Shown here: positions 1 through 8,979 of the stretch, one piece after another | Layout: each line of letters starts with the position of its first letter | How positions within the stretch are numbered: the stretch's first letter is position 1 | Source of the DNA: JBBPZK01 sp965219175 | Lineage (GTDB): Bacteria; Actinomycetota; Rubrobacteria; Rubrobacterales; Rubrobacteraceae | DNA length: 64,000 nucleotides | Assembly (NCBI GenBank): GCA_965219175.1 | Contig: CBDCNI010000001.1 | Coordinates: 930,001 to 994,000, forward strand | Direction: 5' to 3' | Program-made: the position numbers and the translations under genes | The notes under the pieces: model-generated | Told to the model about the DNA's origin: nothing | Databases searched by the model: none | Seen by the model: the letters and a program-made list of their open reading frames with translations, nothing else

Positions 1-274
1 AGGCGATCCCGAGTGCCGCGGCCACGATGCCCAGCATCAGGCGGGAGCCGAAACGGTCCACAAGGCGGGCCACCAATACCACCATCGCGGCGCTCACGCC
101 CGTCCCGAAGGCGTACAAGGTCGAGAGGTAGACGCGGGAGATGCCGGTGTCGGCCAGGATCGGGTCGACGAAGACCGAGAAGACGAATGATTGGCCGGGT
201 CCAGAGCAAAAGGTCGCCAGCGTCGCGGCAACCACGACGGCCCAGCCGTAAAAAGGTCTCTTCGATTTCATCAT
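1..274 (-). CDS. MFS transporter, N-terminal part (runs off left edge)
   Basis: The minus-strand frame starts at the ATG ending at 274 (a second ATG follows at once) and stays open to the window edge, giving about 91 residues. The N-terminus MMKSKRPFYGWAVVVAA is typical of major facilitator proteins: a short basic cytoplasmic tail, a first membrane helix, then a second helix ending in LVDRFGSR, which matches the conserved loop 2-3 motif. No good Shine-Dalgarno is visible, and in-frame upstream codons offer no other ATG/GTG/TTG start. It diverges from the peptide-transporter gene at 499 and shares that control region. The substrate cannot be told from this fragment. Confidence 0.85.
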   Translation of the reverse strand, partial: MMKSKRPFYGWAVVVAATLATFCSGPGQSFVFSVFVDPILADTGISRVYLSTLYAFGTGVSAAMVVLVARLVDRFGSRLMLGIVAAALGIA

Positions 275-339
275 CGGTAAACCAAGCGGTACGGACGCCC
301 TCTCACGAACTGTCGGAGTAGGTATTAGAGTAGATCAAA

Positions 340-352
340 GTACAACTTGTAC
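340..352. promoter_or_regulatory. Palindromic operator candidate GTACAACTTGTAC
   Basis: A perfect 6-1-6 inverted repeat lies between the divergent MFS gene and the peptide-binding lipoprotein gene. TTG-N-type palindromes like this are often bound by GntR/FadR-like repressors, but no regulator gene is visible here, so the binder is unknown. Confidence 0.4.
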
Positions 353-376
353 CTAATTGTCACACGGATGTATTCT
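347..376 (+). promoter_or_regulatory. Candidate promoter for the peptide ABC operon
   Basis: A TTGTAC -35-like element (347-352) and a TATTCT -10-like element (371-376) are separated by 18 bases. The -35 overlaps the palindrome at 340-352, so a protein bound there would block this promoter. Confidence 0.3.
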
Positions 377-498
377 ATCGGACCCGACCGGAAATGACGG
401 ATCTAGCTTTAGAAAGGCGATGCTGTTAATCTACGCATCAATAAGTTAACCCGAATTTTACAGGGAAGAGTTTGTTTTCGGAGAGAGGAGCAAGTTCC

Positions 499-2211
499 TT
501 GACGGTGGACAAGAAGATTCAAGGTATCAACCGGCGCGATTTTCTGAAGGTGAGTGGAGCCGGGCTTACGGGCGTGGCTTTGCTCGGGGTCGCAGGCTGC
601 GGCGGTGGTGGAAACATCCAGGGAGGCCAGGGCGGCAATAGTGGCGGCTCCGGTGGTGGCGGCAACGTTCTGTCTTACGGTCGAGGTGCAGATTCCGTTT
701 CGCTCGACCCGATCAACGCCACCGACGGCGAGTCTTTCCGGGTTACGACCCAAATCTTCGACGCGCTGCTCGGCTTCGCGCCCGGCACCACCGACGTCAT
801 ACCGGCGCTTGCCACGGAAGTTCCGAAAGCAGAAAAGGACGGCAAGGAGTACACTTTCAAGCTCCGCAAGGGCGTCAAATTCCACGACGGGACCGACTTC
901 AACGCGGATGCTGTCGTCTTCAACTTCGAGCGTTGGATCAACACCAAGAACAAGTACCACAAGGGTGGCGGCGGCCAGAGCTCGGACTTTGCCTACTACA
1001 GCTCGCAGTTCGGCGGCTTCGACGACAAGTCCATAATAACGAACGTAAAAGCGGTAGACCCGAACACGGTCCGCTTCACCCTCAAGCAGCCCCAGGGACC
1101 TTTCCTAAAGAATATCGCCATGAAGCAGTTCAGCATCGGCTCCCCAACGGCCATAAAGAAAGACGTCAAGAACTTCTGGCAGAAGCCTGTTGGAACCGGC
1201 CCGTTCACGTTCGGTAGTTGGAACCGTGGCTCGGAAGTGGATCTGAAGGCTAACAAGGACTGGTGGGGCAAAGACCTGCCGGCGTCTAAGGATGGCGGTG
1301 GTCCGAAAGTGGACAAGCTCGTCATCAAGTCGATCCCGGACAACACTTCGCGGGTGGCGGCGCTTTCTGGTGGGCAGCTAAACATCTCCGACGGTCTCAA
1401 CCCGGACGACGTGCCGACGCTCAAGAAGCGGGGCGGCATCAAGGTGGTGCTGAGGCCGGCGTTGGATGTCGGGTATCTGGCGATGAACACCCAGAAAAAG
1501 CCTTTCGACAACGCCAAGGTGCGGCAGGCGATCAACATGGCGATCAACATGCCGAAGCTGGTGCAGGCTTTCTTCGGGGACACTGCGAACGTCGCCTCGA
1601 ATTACATGCCGCCCGCCGTCTCGTACTTCAACGAAAGCATAAAACCCTACAAGTACGACCCGAACCAGGCGAAGAAGCTTCTCAAGGAAGCCGGCGTGAA
1701 GAAGGGATTCAAGCCTTCGTTGTGGTACATGCCGATCCCACGTCCGTACATGCCGGACGGCAAGGGAATAGCGCAAGTCATGCAGAGCGACCTGCAGAAG
1801 GTCGGCATCAACCCGAAGCTGGTCACCTACGAGTGGGGGACGTACCTGGACAAGACCGGCCAGGGCGAGCACGATATGGCTCTGCTCGGATGGACCGGGG
1901 ACAACGGCGACCCGGACAACTTCCTGAACGTGAACCTCGCCAGTGCTAGCGCCACCCCGAAGAATGCCTTGAACATCGCCTACTACAAGAACCCGGAGGT
2001 GGATAATCTGCTCCAGAAAGGCCAGTCGACCGTGGTGGACAGCGAGCGCAAGCAGGCTTACTACCAGGCGCAGGAGATCATGCACAAAGACGCCCCGTGG
2101 GTCCCGATCGCCTACGCCAAGCCGCCCATCGGTGCCCAGGATAGCGTCAAGGACTACCAGCCGAGCCCGACCGGCAGCGAGTCGCTCAACGGCGTCTCTG
2201 TTTCGGGCTAA
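499..2211 (+). CDS. Tat-exported peptide-binding lipoprotein (SBP family 5)
   Basis: About 570 residues. The start chosen is TTG 499, eight bases after AGAGGAG; an in-frame TTG at 472 has no ribosome site. The N-terminus carries a twin-arginine motif (NRRDFLK, residues 11-17) and a lipobox ending at Cys34 (VAGC), so the protein is probably exported folded and lipid-anchored outside the membrane. A Gly/Ser-rich linker follows, then a full-length family 5 solute-binding fold of the DppA/OppA type, including the conserved region with FNADAVVFNFERW. It captures peptides or similar solutes and delivers them to the permeases encoded directly downstream. The ligand cannot be predicted from sequence alone. 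Confidence 0.92.
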   Translation: MTVDKKIQGINRRDFLKVSGAGLTGVALLGVAGCGGGGNIQGGQGGNSGGSGGGGNVLSYGRGADSVSLDPINATDGESFRVTTQIFDALLGFAPGTTDVIPALATEVPKAEKDGKEYTFKLRKGVKFHDGTDFNADAVVFNFERWINTKNKYHKGGGGQSSDFAYYSSQFGGFDDKSIITNVKAVDPNTVRFTLKQPQGPFLKNIAMKQFSIGSPTAIKKDVKNFWQKPVGTGPFTFGSWNRGSEVDLKANKDWWGKDLPASKDGGGPKVDKLVIKSIPDNTSRVAALSGGQLNISDGLNPDDVPTLKKRGGIKVVLRPALDVGYLAMNTQKKPFDNAKVRQAINMAINMPKLVQAFFGDTANVASNYMPPAVSYFNESIKPYKYDPNQAKKLLKEAGVKKGFKPSLWYMPIPRPYMPDGKGIAQVMQSDLQKVGINPKLVTYEWGTYLDKTGQGEHDMALLGWTGDNGDPDNFLNVNLASASATPKNALNIAYYKNPEVDNLLQKGQSTVVDSERKQAYYQAQEIMHKDAPWVPIAYAKPPIGAQDSVKDYQPSPTGSESLNGVSVSG

Positions 2212-2224
2212 AGTTAGGGTAGGC

Positions 2225-2265
2225 CGGGAGCGGACCTGAGTTTTACGGAGCGCTCCCGCTCTTTT
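2225..2265 (+). terminator. Intercistronic hairpin after the binding-protein gene
   Basis: CGGGAGCG (2225-2232) pairs perfectly with CGCTCCCG (2251-2258) across an 18-base loop, followed by CTCTTTT. It lies between the lipoprotein stop and the permease Shine-Dalgarno. In this position it is more likely a partial terminator or mRNA 3'-end stabiliser that keeps the binding protein in excess over the permeases. Confidence 0.5.
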
Positions 2266-2281
2266 CGAGGAGGTTCGGGAA

Positions 2282-3283
2282 CTGGCACAGTATGTAGGGC
2301 GCAGAGTATTGCAGATCATACCCGTGTTGCTAGGGGTTTCGATCCTCGTCTTTTTCATGGTCCGGGCTATCCCAGGCGACCCGGCTCAGATACTCCTGGG
2401 CCAGAACGCGACCCCGCAGCAGGTGCAGAAACTCCGCGCGAACATGGGCCTGGACAAAAGCCCGATAACCCAGTACGGCCTCTTCCTGAAGGACGCGGTT
2501 AAAGGAGACCTGGGAGATTCCATCGTTACTGGGCGCCCGGTCACCGCGGAACTCCTCAACAGGTTGCCGGCCACGCTTGAGCTTACGCTATTCGCCATGA
2601 TCGTGGCGGTGGCGGTCGGAGTCCCTGTCGGGGTCGTCGCGGCGGTAAGGCAGTATTCGATTCTGGATAAGATCACCTCTGTTTTCACCCTCACGGGAGT
2701 GAGTATGCCTATCTTCTGGCTCGCGATGATCCTGATCGTCATCTTCGGCGTGAACCTCAACGTCCTGCCGTTCCCAGGACGGCTCGGCAGCGGAACTTCG
2801 ATCCCGCAGTTTACAGGGCTGGTCCTAGTAGATTCGTTACTCGCGGGAGACTTCGGTGCTTTCAAGGACGGCTTTTTGCACCTCTTGATGCCGGCGGCGG
2901 CGCTCGGGACGATCCCGATGGCGGTCATAATGCGGATGACGCGCAGCAGCATGTTGGAGGTGATGGGAGAAGACTACGTGCGGACGGCGCGGGCGAAGGG
3001 TGTGATCCCGCGGCGGGTTATCTTCAAGCACGCGCTGCGCAACGCGATGCTCCCGACGATCACCGTTATAGGGTTGCAGGTCGGGTTGTTGATGGGCGGG
3101 GCGATTATCACGGAGACTATTTTCTCCTGGCCGGGCATCGGGCAGATAGCCTTCCAGTCGGTCAGCCGCCGGGACTACGCCATGATCCAGGGCGTAGTCC
3201 TCTACGGGGCGTTCTTTTTCGTCCTGATCAACCTGCTGGTAGACATCCTCTACGCGATCCTCGACCCGAGGGTGAGGTACTAG
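2282..3283 (+). CDS. ABC transporter permease, DppB type
   Basis: Inner-membrane permease of the peptide/nickel family, with about six membrane helices and the inner-membrane signature around the EAA loop (VRTARAKGV). The first TTG at 2309 would cut off the conserved N-terminus. The strong AGGAGGT (2268-2274) instead sits seven bases before CTG 2282, which yields MAQYVGRRVLQIIPVLLGVS, the usual DppB beginning. I therefore place the start at CTG 2282 (333 residues). It forms a heterodimeric pore with the next gene. No ATPase genes follow, so the partner ATPases must be encoded elsewhere. Confidence 0.85.
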   Translation: MAQYVGRRVLQIIPVLLGVSILVFFMVRAIPGDPAQILLGQNATPQQVQKLRANMGLDKSPITQYGLFLKDAVKGDLGDSIVTGRPVTAELLNRLPATLELTLFAMIVAVAVGVPVGVVAAVRQYSILDKITSVFTLTGVSMPIFWLAMILIVIFGVNLNVLPFPGRLGSGTSIPQFTGLVLVDSLLAGDFGAFKDGFLHLLMPAAALGTIPMAVIMRMTRSSMLEVMGEDYVRTARAKGVIPRRVIFKHALRNAMLPTITVIGLQVGLLMGGAIITETIFSWPGIGQIAFQSVSRRDYAMIQGVVLYGAFFFVLINLLVDILYAILDPRVRY

Positions 3284-3284
3284 A

Positions 3285-4187
3285 GTGGCGATTCAGGCGA
3301 AAGACGGGACCGCCGCCCCCGGAGGCGTCGAAGCCCGCAGCCGGAGCATGGATTTTCGGCGGGCTTTTTTCGGCAACCGGCTGGCGGTCTTCGGGCTCGT
3401 CGTGATGAGCATCTTCGTCTTCGCGGCTATTTTCGCCCCGCTCATAGCTCCCTACGGCCCGCAGCAGCAGAACCTGCTACAGAAGTTCGCGGGATCCAGC
3501 GTGGCCCATCCCCTCGGCCAGGACGAGTTGGGACGCGACATCCTTTCCCGGATAATCTACGGGGCGCGCATCTCCTTGACGGCGGGGCTAGCGGCGGTCA
3601 CGTTCTCTACCTTTTTCGGGACGCTGGTCGGGTTGACGGCCGGCTACTTCGGCCGCTGGATAGACTCCATCCTGATGCGTCTGATGGACATCCTTCTCGC
3701 TTTTCCGAGTATCCTGCTGGCGATAGTGGTCGTGACCATCTTAGGGCAAGGACTCACGAACGCCATGCTCGCGGTCGGCATCGTGTACGTGCCACAGATC
3801 GCACGCGTAGTACGCTCGGCGGTTATAAGCGTCCGGGAGCGCGACTACGTGGAGGCCGAGCGGGCGCTCGGCGCTTCGAACTTCCGGATAGTCTCCTCAA
3901 CCATCTTCCCGAACAGCCTTGCCCCCCTGATCGTTCAAGCCACCCTAACCCTCGCCACCGCCATCCTTGACATAGCCGCCCTCTCGTTCCTCGGTCTCGG
4001 CGCCCAGGCGCCCACCCCGGAGTGGGGCGCCATGCTCACAGACGCCTTCAACTCCGGCTTCGGGGTATTCGTCACCGGCCAGCACGCCATCCTCTATCCC
4101 GGCATCGCCATCGCCCTCTCCGTCCTCTCGGTGAACTTCATCGGGGACGGCCTGCGCGACGCCTTCGACCCCCGCCGACGCCGCTAG
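3285..4187 (+). CDS. ABC transporter permease, DppC type
   Basis: 300 residues starting at GTG 3285, one base after the stop of the DppB-type gene, so translation is probably coupled. The soluble N-terminal extension (about 30 residues) before the first helix, the DELGRDILSR motif and the EAA-loop region (VRERDYVEAERALGAS) are standard for DppC/OppC. It is the second half of the membrane channel fed by the lipoprotein at 499. The operon ends here at a terminator. Confidence 0.93.
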   Translation: MAIQAKDGTAAPGGVEARSRSMDFRRAFFGNRLAVFGLVVMSIFVFAAIFAPLIAPYGPQQQNLLQKFAGSSVAHPLGQDELGRDILSRIIYGARISLTAGLAAVTFSTFFGTLVGLTAGYFGRWIDSILMRLMDILLAFPSILLAIVVVTILGQGLTNAMLAVGIVYVPQIARVVRSAVISVRERDYVEAERALGASNFRIVSSTIFPNSLAPLIVQATLTLATAILDIAALSFLGLGAQAPTPEWGAMLTDAFNSGFGVFVTGQHAILYPGIAIALSVLSVNFIGDGLRDAFDPRRRR

Positions 4188-4189
4188 AC

Positions 4190-4224
4190 ACAACGTTAGC
4201 CATTCCCGATCCCACGTTGTTTTA
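4190..4224 (+). terminator. Rho-independent-like terminator of the peptide ABC operon
   Basis: ACAACGT (4190-4196) pairs with ACGTTGT (4214-4220) and is followed by TTTATTA. It begins just after the DppC-type stop codon. Confidence 0.6.
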
Positions 4225-4309
4225 TTAGTGGTGGACGGTATCATGGGCATTCAAGTCTTATGGTTGGATCCGTCGTTGTTCGCGAGTACGTCCAGAGGGG
4301 ATACGGAAA

Positions 4310-4927
4310 TTGAGCTTTAGAAACTTGGCTCTGGTAGCTTCCGGTCTGCTGCTGATCGCCTTCGCCCTGATCTTCGCGAGCATCCAGGTCGCCGGAAAAT
4401 CCATAAACCAGGACAAACCCGTCGCCCAATCTTCGAGGGGAGAGTTGCTGAAGCTCACCGTGCCGAAGATGAAGCGGGTCAAGAACGTACCCGTCTACAC
4501 AGCCGCCACCGGCAATGAACGCCAGCTAGACGCGAGCGTAATACGCTTGAAAGGCACGGGTCTGCCGTGGCAGAAACAGGCCAACGTCTACATAGTGGGG
4601 CATCGCCTCGGATACCCGAACACCGGCAGCTTCCTCGTTTTCTACGACTTGAACAAGATGAAAAAGAACGACAGGGTTGTCTTGAGAGACTCCAGAAACG
4701 AGCGATACATCTACAAAGTATTCCGCAAGATGATCGTGCCGCCGAGCGATCTCGGCGTAACCAAGCCAATAAAAGGCCGGAACATCGTCAGCCTCCAGTC
4801 TTGCACGCTGCCCACCTACACCAAGCGCATCATAGTTCAGGCCAAACTCGTGCGTACACATCAGATGCAGCCTAAACAGCCGGCTCAAGCCCATGGCGGC
4901 AATGCAGGATCCACAGGCCGCCAGTAG
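4310..4927 (+). CDS. Sortase, class E-like
   Basis: 205 residues from TTG 4310, nine bases after GAGGGG. One N-terminal membrane helix (residues 5-25) is followed by an external sortase domain. The catalytic triad is visible: His98 (VGHR), Cys165 (SLQSCTLP) and Arg173 (TKR), with a spacing between Cys and Arg like that of class D/E sortases. Sortases cleave an LPXTG- or LAXTG-like signal and attach the protein to the cell wall. No substrate with such a tail and no pilus genes are seen in the window, so this is probably a general housekeeping enzyme. The C-terminal tail past residue 185 is Gln/Pro-rich and not part of the fold. Confidence 0.85.
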   Translation: MSFRNLALVASGLLLIAFALIFASIQVAGKSINQDKPVAQSSRGELLKLTVPKMKRVKNVPVYTAATGNERQLDASVIRLKGTGLPWQKQANVYIVGHRLGYPNTGSFLVFYDLNKMKKNDRVVLRDSRNERYIYKVFRKMIVPPSDLGVTKPIKGRNIVSLQSCTLPTYTKRIIVQAKLVRTHQMQPKQPAQAHGGNAGSTGRQ

Positions 4928-5162
4928 CAACGCGCTGCGTCTCGATCACCAGTGTTGCGCCGGGACTGTATCCATTGCATGACAAGGATCGGTGCCACTA
5001 TGAGCACGCCACGCTTCTCAGAGATGACTACTACTTTCCCGAGGAAGTTTGGCTTGTACGCGACCCGAAAAGACCTCTATCCGTGGTTCGCGGTTCGAAA
5101 AGCCAGAACCGGGTAGTAGTACGTAGTACAAGCGTCCTTCAGCAGAGGGAAAGGAATGATTT

Positions 5163-7118
5163 ATGACTGATCACAGAGGAAGCGACGGAGAAAAAGGCTC
5201 TTTTGCTGAGAGTTCGGGGTCCTTCGCGCCTTTCGAGGCGTGGTCGGAGTGGTTCGTGAACAATATGGGCGCTATGGCGGCGCCGGGTCCTATTGGCGAC
5301 GGGGCGGAGCCTGAAGCGGCAACGACCGGCGATCCGTTGATGTCGGCTATGCAAAAGCTCTCGGATGCAAACCCTATGAGCAATATCGTGCCGTTGGACT
5401 GGGTGGAGATCTCCCGTGCGCTACGAACTTTGTGGGAACGCGAAATGTCCGATCCACGTCGGGCGATGCAGATTGCCGCAGACTACAACCAGCGCCTCTT
5501 CGAGACGAACATGAAGGTGTGGGGCGACACTATGTCCCGCTTGTGGGACTTGTCTCCTCAGGAAGGGGGGGAGGAACGAGGTAAGCCCGACAAGCGTTTC
5601 TCAGAGCCGGAGTGGAGAGAGAATCCATACTACGAGACCCTCAAAGAGACATATTTGCTGGCCTCCGAGTATCTTCTGAAGGAGGCTGAAGAGGCCGATG
5701 GGCAAGAGGAAACGCGGGAGCAGCGGTTTCTCAAGTTCCACCTCAAGCAGTTTGTGGACGCAATGGCCCCCGCCAACTTCCTTCTCACGAATCCCGCTGC
5801 CTTCAAGCGCATCATGGAAACGGGAGGGATGAGCCTCGTCGACGGCGCCCGCAACCTCACCTCGGACTTGAAAGAGGGACGTCTGAGCATGGTCGACGCC
5901 AACGCCTTCGAGGTGGGCGAGAACCTCGCGACGACGCCCGGCAAGGTCGTCTACCGCAACGAGCTTATCGAGCTCATCCAGTATGCGCCAAAGACCAAGC
6001 GGGTATACGAGGTGCCGCTACTCTTTCTTCCGCCCTGGATCAACAAGTACTACATCCTCGACTTGAGCGAGAAAAACAGCCTCGTCAAATATCTGGTGGA
6101 GCAGGGCTTCACTGTATTCATGACCAGTTGGAAGAACCCCGATTCCTCGATGGCGGAGACCAAATTCGAGGACTACATGACGCTAGGCCCCTTGAAAGCC
6201 GTTGACGTGATACGAGAGATCACGGGTAGCGAGAAGGTGAATCCCGTCGGCTACTGTATCGGCGGCGCGCTCCTGGTGATGACGCTGGCCTGGCTCGAGG
6301 CCGGAAACGACGAGAAGGAGAAACGGAAGTTTGGGGATCCCACCTTCATGGTCTCGCTTCAAGACTACTCCGAGGTGGGGAGCACGGAGACCTTTATGGA
6401 TGAGCCTCAAGTCGAGGCGATGGAGATGCAGATGATGGAGCGTGGCTACCTCGACGACCGAAAGGTGGCTAACATGTTCAACCTCTTGCGCTCGAGCGAT
6501 TTGATCTGGGCGAACGTGATCAACAACTACTTGCTCGGCCAGAAACCACCCGCTCTCGACATGCTCTACTGGAACAGCGACGGCGCGAATATGGCCCGTG
6601 ACGCCCACAGCTTCTACATAAGGAACACTTACCTGGAGAACAACCTCATAAAGCCGGGCGGGGTGGAACTCGCAGACCGTCCCATAGACCTCGGGCTCAT
6701 AACGAGCGATATCTACGCCGTGGGCGCGGAGAAGGACCACATCGTACCCTGGAAGTCCGCGTGGGAAATCAGCAAGCTTACCAGCGCCAAAAACACCCAC
6801 TTTACACTCGCCGCCAGCGGACACATAGCCGGCATGATCTCCCCGCCGGAGAAGAGCCGTGGATACTGGACCGGAGAAGAGGGCCAATACTACGAGACCG
6901 CCGAGAAGTGGCGCGAGCACGCCAGAGAGCACGAGGGCAGTTGGTGGGAAGACTGGAAAGGATGGCTCGAACAACGCTCCGGAGAGCAGACCGACGCGCC
7001 ACAGGTAGGAAGCCATCGGTACCCGCCCCTGGAAAATGCCCCCGGCGGCTACGTCAAAGAGACTCATGCGACCCACGCAGACGCCGCCCGGATAGGCCAA
7101 CGGGAGAAACAGGATTGA
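5163..7118 (+). CDS. phaC: Class I poly(3-hydroxyalkanoate) synthase
   Basis: 651 residues from ATG 5163 with AAAGGA just upstream. It polymerises (R)-3-hydroxyacyl-CoA into storage polyester on granule surfaces. The lipase-like box has Cys in place of Ser (GYCIGG, Cys365), and the other catalytic residues fit Asp525 (AEKDHIVPW) and His554 (SGHIAG). The C-terminus APGGYVKE is also typical of PhaC. The first 60 residues are an extra, low-complexity N-terminal segment, making it longer than many class I enzymes. No phaA, phaB, phasin or phaR gene adjoins it. The SDR at 53666-54436 could supply a PhaB-like activity, but that is only a guess. Confidence 0.93.
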   Translation: MTDHRGSDGEKGSFAESSGSFAPFEAWSEWFVNNMGAMAAPGPIGDGAEPEAATTGDPLMSAMQKLSDANPMSNIVPLDWVEISRALRTLWEREMSDPRRAMQIAADYNQRLFETNMKVWGDTMSRLWDLSPQEGGEERGKPDKRFSEPEWRENPYYETLKETYLLASEYLLKEAEEADGQEETREQRFLKFHLKQFVDAMAPANFLLTNPAAFKRIMETGGMSLVDGARNLTSDLKEGRLSMVDANAFEVGENLATTPGKVVYRNELIELIQYAPKTKRVYEVPLLFLPPWINKYYILDLSEKNSLVKYLVEQGFTVFMTSWKNPDSSMAETKFEDYMTLGPLKAVDVIREITGSEKVNPVGYCIGGALLVMTLAWLEAGNDEKEKRKFGDPTFMVSLQDYSEVGSTETFMDEPQVEAMEMQMMERGYLDDRKVANMFNLLRSSDLIWANVINNYLLGQKPPALDMLYWNSDGANMARDAHSFYIRNTYLENNLIKPGGVELADRPIDLGLITSDIYAVGAEKDHIVPWKSAWEISKLTSAKNTHFTLAASGHIAGMISPPEKSRGYWTGEEGQYYETAEKWREHAREHEGSWWEDWKGWLEQRSGEQTDAPQVGSHRYPPLENAPGGYVKETHATHADAARIGQREKQD

Positions 7119-7446
7119 AAGGCGCGAGAGCGCTCTGCTGTCGATCCAGAGCGGAAAAACCCTACCCGACCAAGTTCCCGGAGACGAGAAAGAGTCGAGA
7201 GAGGCCCTCCGCCGGCTCCGCGCGAGTAAACCGTTCAACTTCGCCAGAGTAGGCGAGAAAGCTAGGGGCTTCTACTGAAGGAAGCGCAGCGCTTGGAGAA
7301 TACAGATCGTCGTCGGCTGCGGGGCCGGGTTGGAGCTACACCGAGGGTAAAGCCAATAAGCTCAAGCTCGCCAAGCATTCTATTTGCGGGCGGTGGAAGC
7401 CCAGGCGCATCCTAAGAACCAGCCCATGCTCGATGAACCGCTTACC
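7119..7446. other. Intergenic stretch between phaC and the zinc-ribbon gene
   Basis: No supported gene. One plus-strand frame stays open from about 7096 to 7276 and looks coding-like near its end (KPFNFARVGEKARGFY then stop), but it has no usable start codon or ribosome site. A small palindrome (AAGCGC-A-GCGCTT, 7282-7294) could be part of a weak terminator. Confidence 0.4.
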
Positions 7447-7665
7447 CTACTGCGGAGCGGGGTTTTTGTAATGACGAACCGAGACCTCCTGGTAGTTGGC
7501 GCACTCCGGGCAGGTGAATGCCCTGACTTTTCGGGAGCCATAGGCGGGAACTATGGTCGTCTTGTTCCAGTCGAAGACGTAGCCGCAATTCTCGCACTTC
7601 TGCCGGAAGGTGACGACTGTACCCCGCTCGTCCATGATCTTACCGCCCGTCATCTCTATAGCCAT
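7447..7665 (-). CDS. Small zinc-ribbon protein, function unknown
   Basis: 72 residues from the ATG ending at 7665, with a GGAGG nine bases upstream, so the gene looks real. Two CxxC knuckles (Cys24/Cys27 in CENCGYVF and Cys52/Cys55 in CPECANY) about 25 residues apart form a likely zinc ribbon. Such small proteins may bind nucleic acid or assist enzyme assembly, but nothing here decides. It lies downstream of the acyl-CoA dehydrogenase on the same strand (81 bases between) and may be co-transcribed with it. Confidence 0.7.
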   Translation of the reverse strand: MAIEMTGGKIMDERGTVVTFRQKCENCGYVFDWNKTTIVPAYGSRKVRAFTCPECANYQEVSVRHYKNPAPQ

Positions 7666-7746
7666 CGCGCACGCCTCCGAAAGAAACTTTTTGTCTTGAA
7701 CTTCCCCCAGATTCTAGTCGAAAGCTCCTCCCGAACGGGTGAGTGT

Positions 7747-8979
7747 CTATACGCCGGAGGTTTGTCCGGTCTTCGCGCGTTCTTTTTTCAGCTCCAGCCG
7801 CGCGACGGAGGCGCGGTGTACCTCGTCGGGGCCGTCGGCGAGGCGCAGGGTCCTGGCCGACGCCCAGAATGCCGCGAGCGGGAAGTCGTTCGAGACACCG
7901 CCTCCGCCGTGGGCCTGTATGGCACGGTCTAGGACGCGCAGGGCCACGTTCGGGGCTACGACCTTTATCTGGGCGATCTCACTTCGCGCTTCCTTGTTGC
8001 CGACAGTGTCCATCATGTGGGCCGCTCTCAGGGTTAGCAGCCGCGCCTGCTCTATCTCCATTCGGGAGTCGGCGATCCACTCCATCACCACGCCCTGCTC
8101 CGAGAGTGGCTTGCCGAAAGTCTCCCGGCTCTTTACCCGCTCGCACATCAGCTCGATGGCCCGCTCGGAGAGACCGATCAAACGCATGCAATGGTGAATG
8201 CGCCCCGGTCCCAACCGTCCCTGGGCGATGGCGAAGCCCTTCCCTTCACCCCAGATGATGTTCTCCTTCGGTACCCGCACGTCCTCGAAGGAGATCTCCG
8301 CGTGCCCGTGCGGCGCGTCGTCGTAGCCAAAGACCGGCAATGTCCGCTCGATATTCACGCCCGGAGTATTGAGTGGCACCAGGATCATTGACTGCTGCTC
8401 GTGCTTTTTCGCCTCCGGGTCGGTCTTGCCCATGAAAATGGAGATCTCACACCGCGGGTCCCCGGCCCCCGAAGACCACCACTTCCTACCGTTGATGACG
8501 TAACCGTTCCCGTCCCGCTCTATCCTGGCCTGAATGTTCGTCGCGTCCGACGAAGCTACGTCCGGCTCGGTCATCGCGAAGCAGGAACGTATCTCTCCCT
8601 CTAGTAGAGGTTCAAGCCATCGCTTTTTCTGTTCCTCGCTTCCGTAGCGGACCAAGACCTCCATGTTGCCCGTGTCCGGGGCGGAGCAGTTAAAGACCTC
8701 CGGGGCGATGGGGCTCCGGCCCATGACCTCGCAAAGCGGCGCATACTCCAGGTTCGTGAGCCCCGCACCGTACTCCGAGCCGGGCAGGAACAGGTTCCAG
8801 AGGCCCTCGGATTTCGCTTTTGCTTTCAGCTCTCCCATGATCTGAGGAACAGTCCAGCGGCTCTCCGCCGCAGCGAGCTGCTCCTCAAACGTCTTCTCGT
8901 TCGGGTAAATATTCTCGTCCATGAAAGCCTCAAGCTGTGATTTAAGTTCAAGGACCTTGTCCGAATAGTAGAAGTCCAT
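7747..8979 (-). CDS. Acyl-CoA dehydrogenase (ACAD10/11-like)
   Basis: 410 residues from the ATG ending at 8979, preceded by an excellent AGGAGGAG. The protein has the full ACAD fold: an alpha-helical N-domain, the FAD-binding middle domain (CFAMTEPDVASSD), and a C-terminal domain with RETFGKPL and the QAHGGGGVSNDFPLA region. It oxidises an acyl-CoA at C2-C3 and passes electrons to ETF. The LFLPGSEYGAGLTNLEYAPL segment resembles the ACAD10/11 subgroup, which acts on longer or 4-hydroxylated acyl-CoAs; this sub-assignment is tentative. It diverges from the FAH-family gene at 9151 and shares a 171-base control region. Confidence 0.9.
   Translation of the reverse strand: MDFYYSDKVLELKSQLEAFMDENIYPNEKTFEEQLAAAESRWTVPQIMGELKAKAKSEGLWNLFLPGSEYGAGLTNLEYAPLCEVMGRSPIAPEVFNCSAPDTGNMEVLVRYGSEEQKKRWLEPLLEGEIRSCFAMTEPDVASSDATNIQARIERDGNGYVINGRKWWSSGAGDPRCEISIFMGKTDPEAKKHEQQSMILVPLNTPGVNIERTLPVFGYDDAPHGHAEISFEDVRVPKENIIWGEGKGFAIAQGRLGPGRIHHCMRLIGLSERAIELMCERVKSRETFGKPLSEQGVVMEWIADSRMEIEQARLLTLRAAHMMDTVGNKEARSEIAQIKVVAPNVALRVLDRAIQAHGGGGVSNDFPLAAFWASARTLRLADGPDEVHRASVARLELKKERAKTGQTSGV

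Noticed and set aside
1378..2358. Long minus-strand open frame opposite the peptide-binding lipoprotein gene
   Set aside because: It is the high-GC shadow of a clear family 5 binding protein; it has no ribosome site and no family motifs.
4975..5166. 63-codon plus-strand frame before phaC
   Set aside because: Overlaps the phaC start, lacks a ribosome site and shows no recognisable protein character.
6183..7238. 351-codon minus-strand frame opposite phaC
   Set aside because: Low-complexity antisense shadow; phaC on the plus strand has its complete catalytic triad.
7096..7276. Coding-like frame ending KPFNFARVGEKARGFY after phaC
   Set aside because: No usable start codon or ribosome site; could be a remnant but cannot be supported as a gene.
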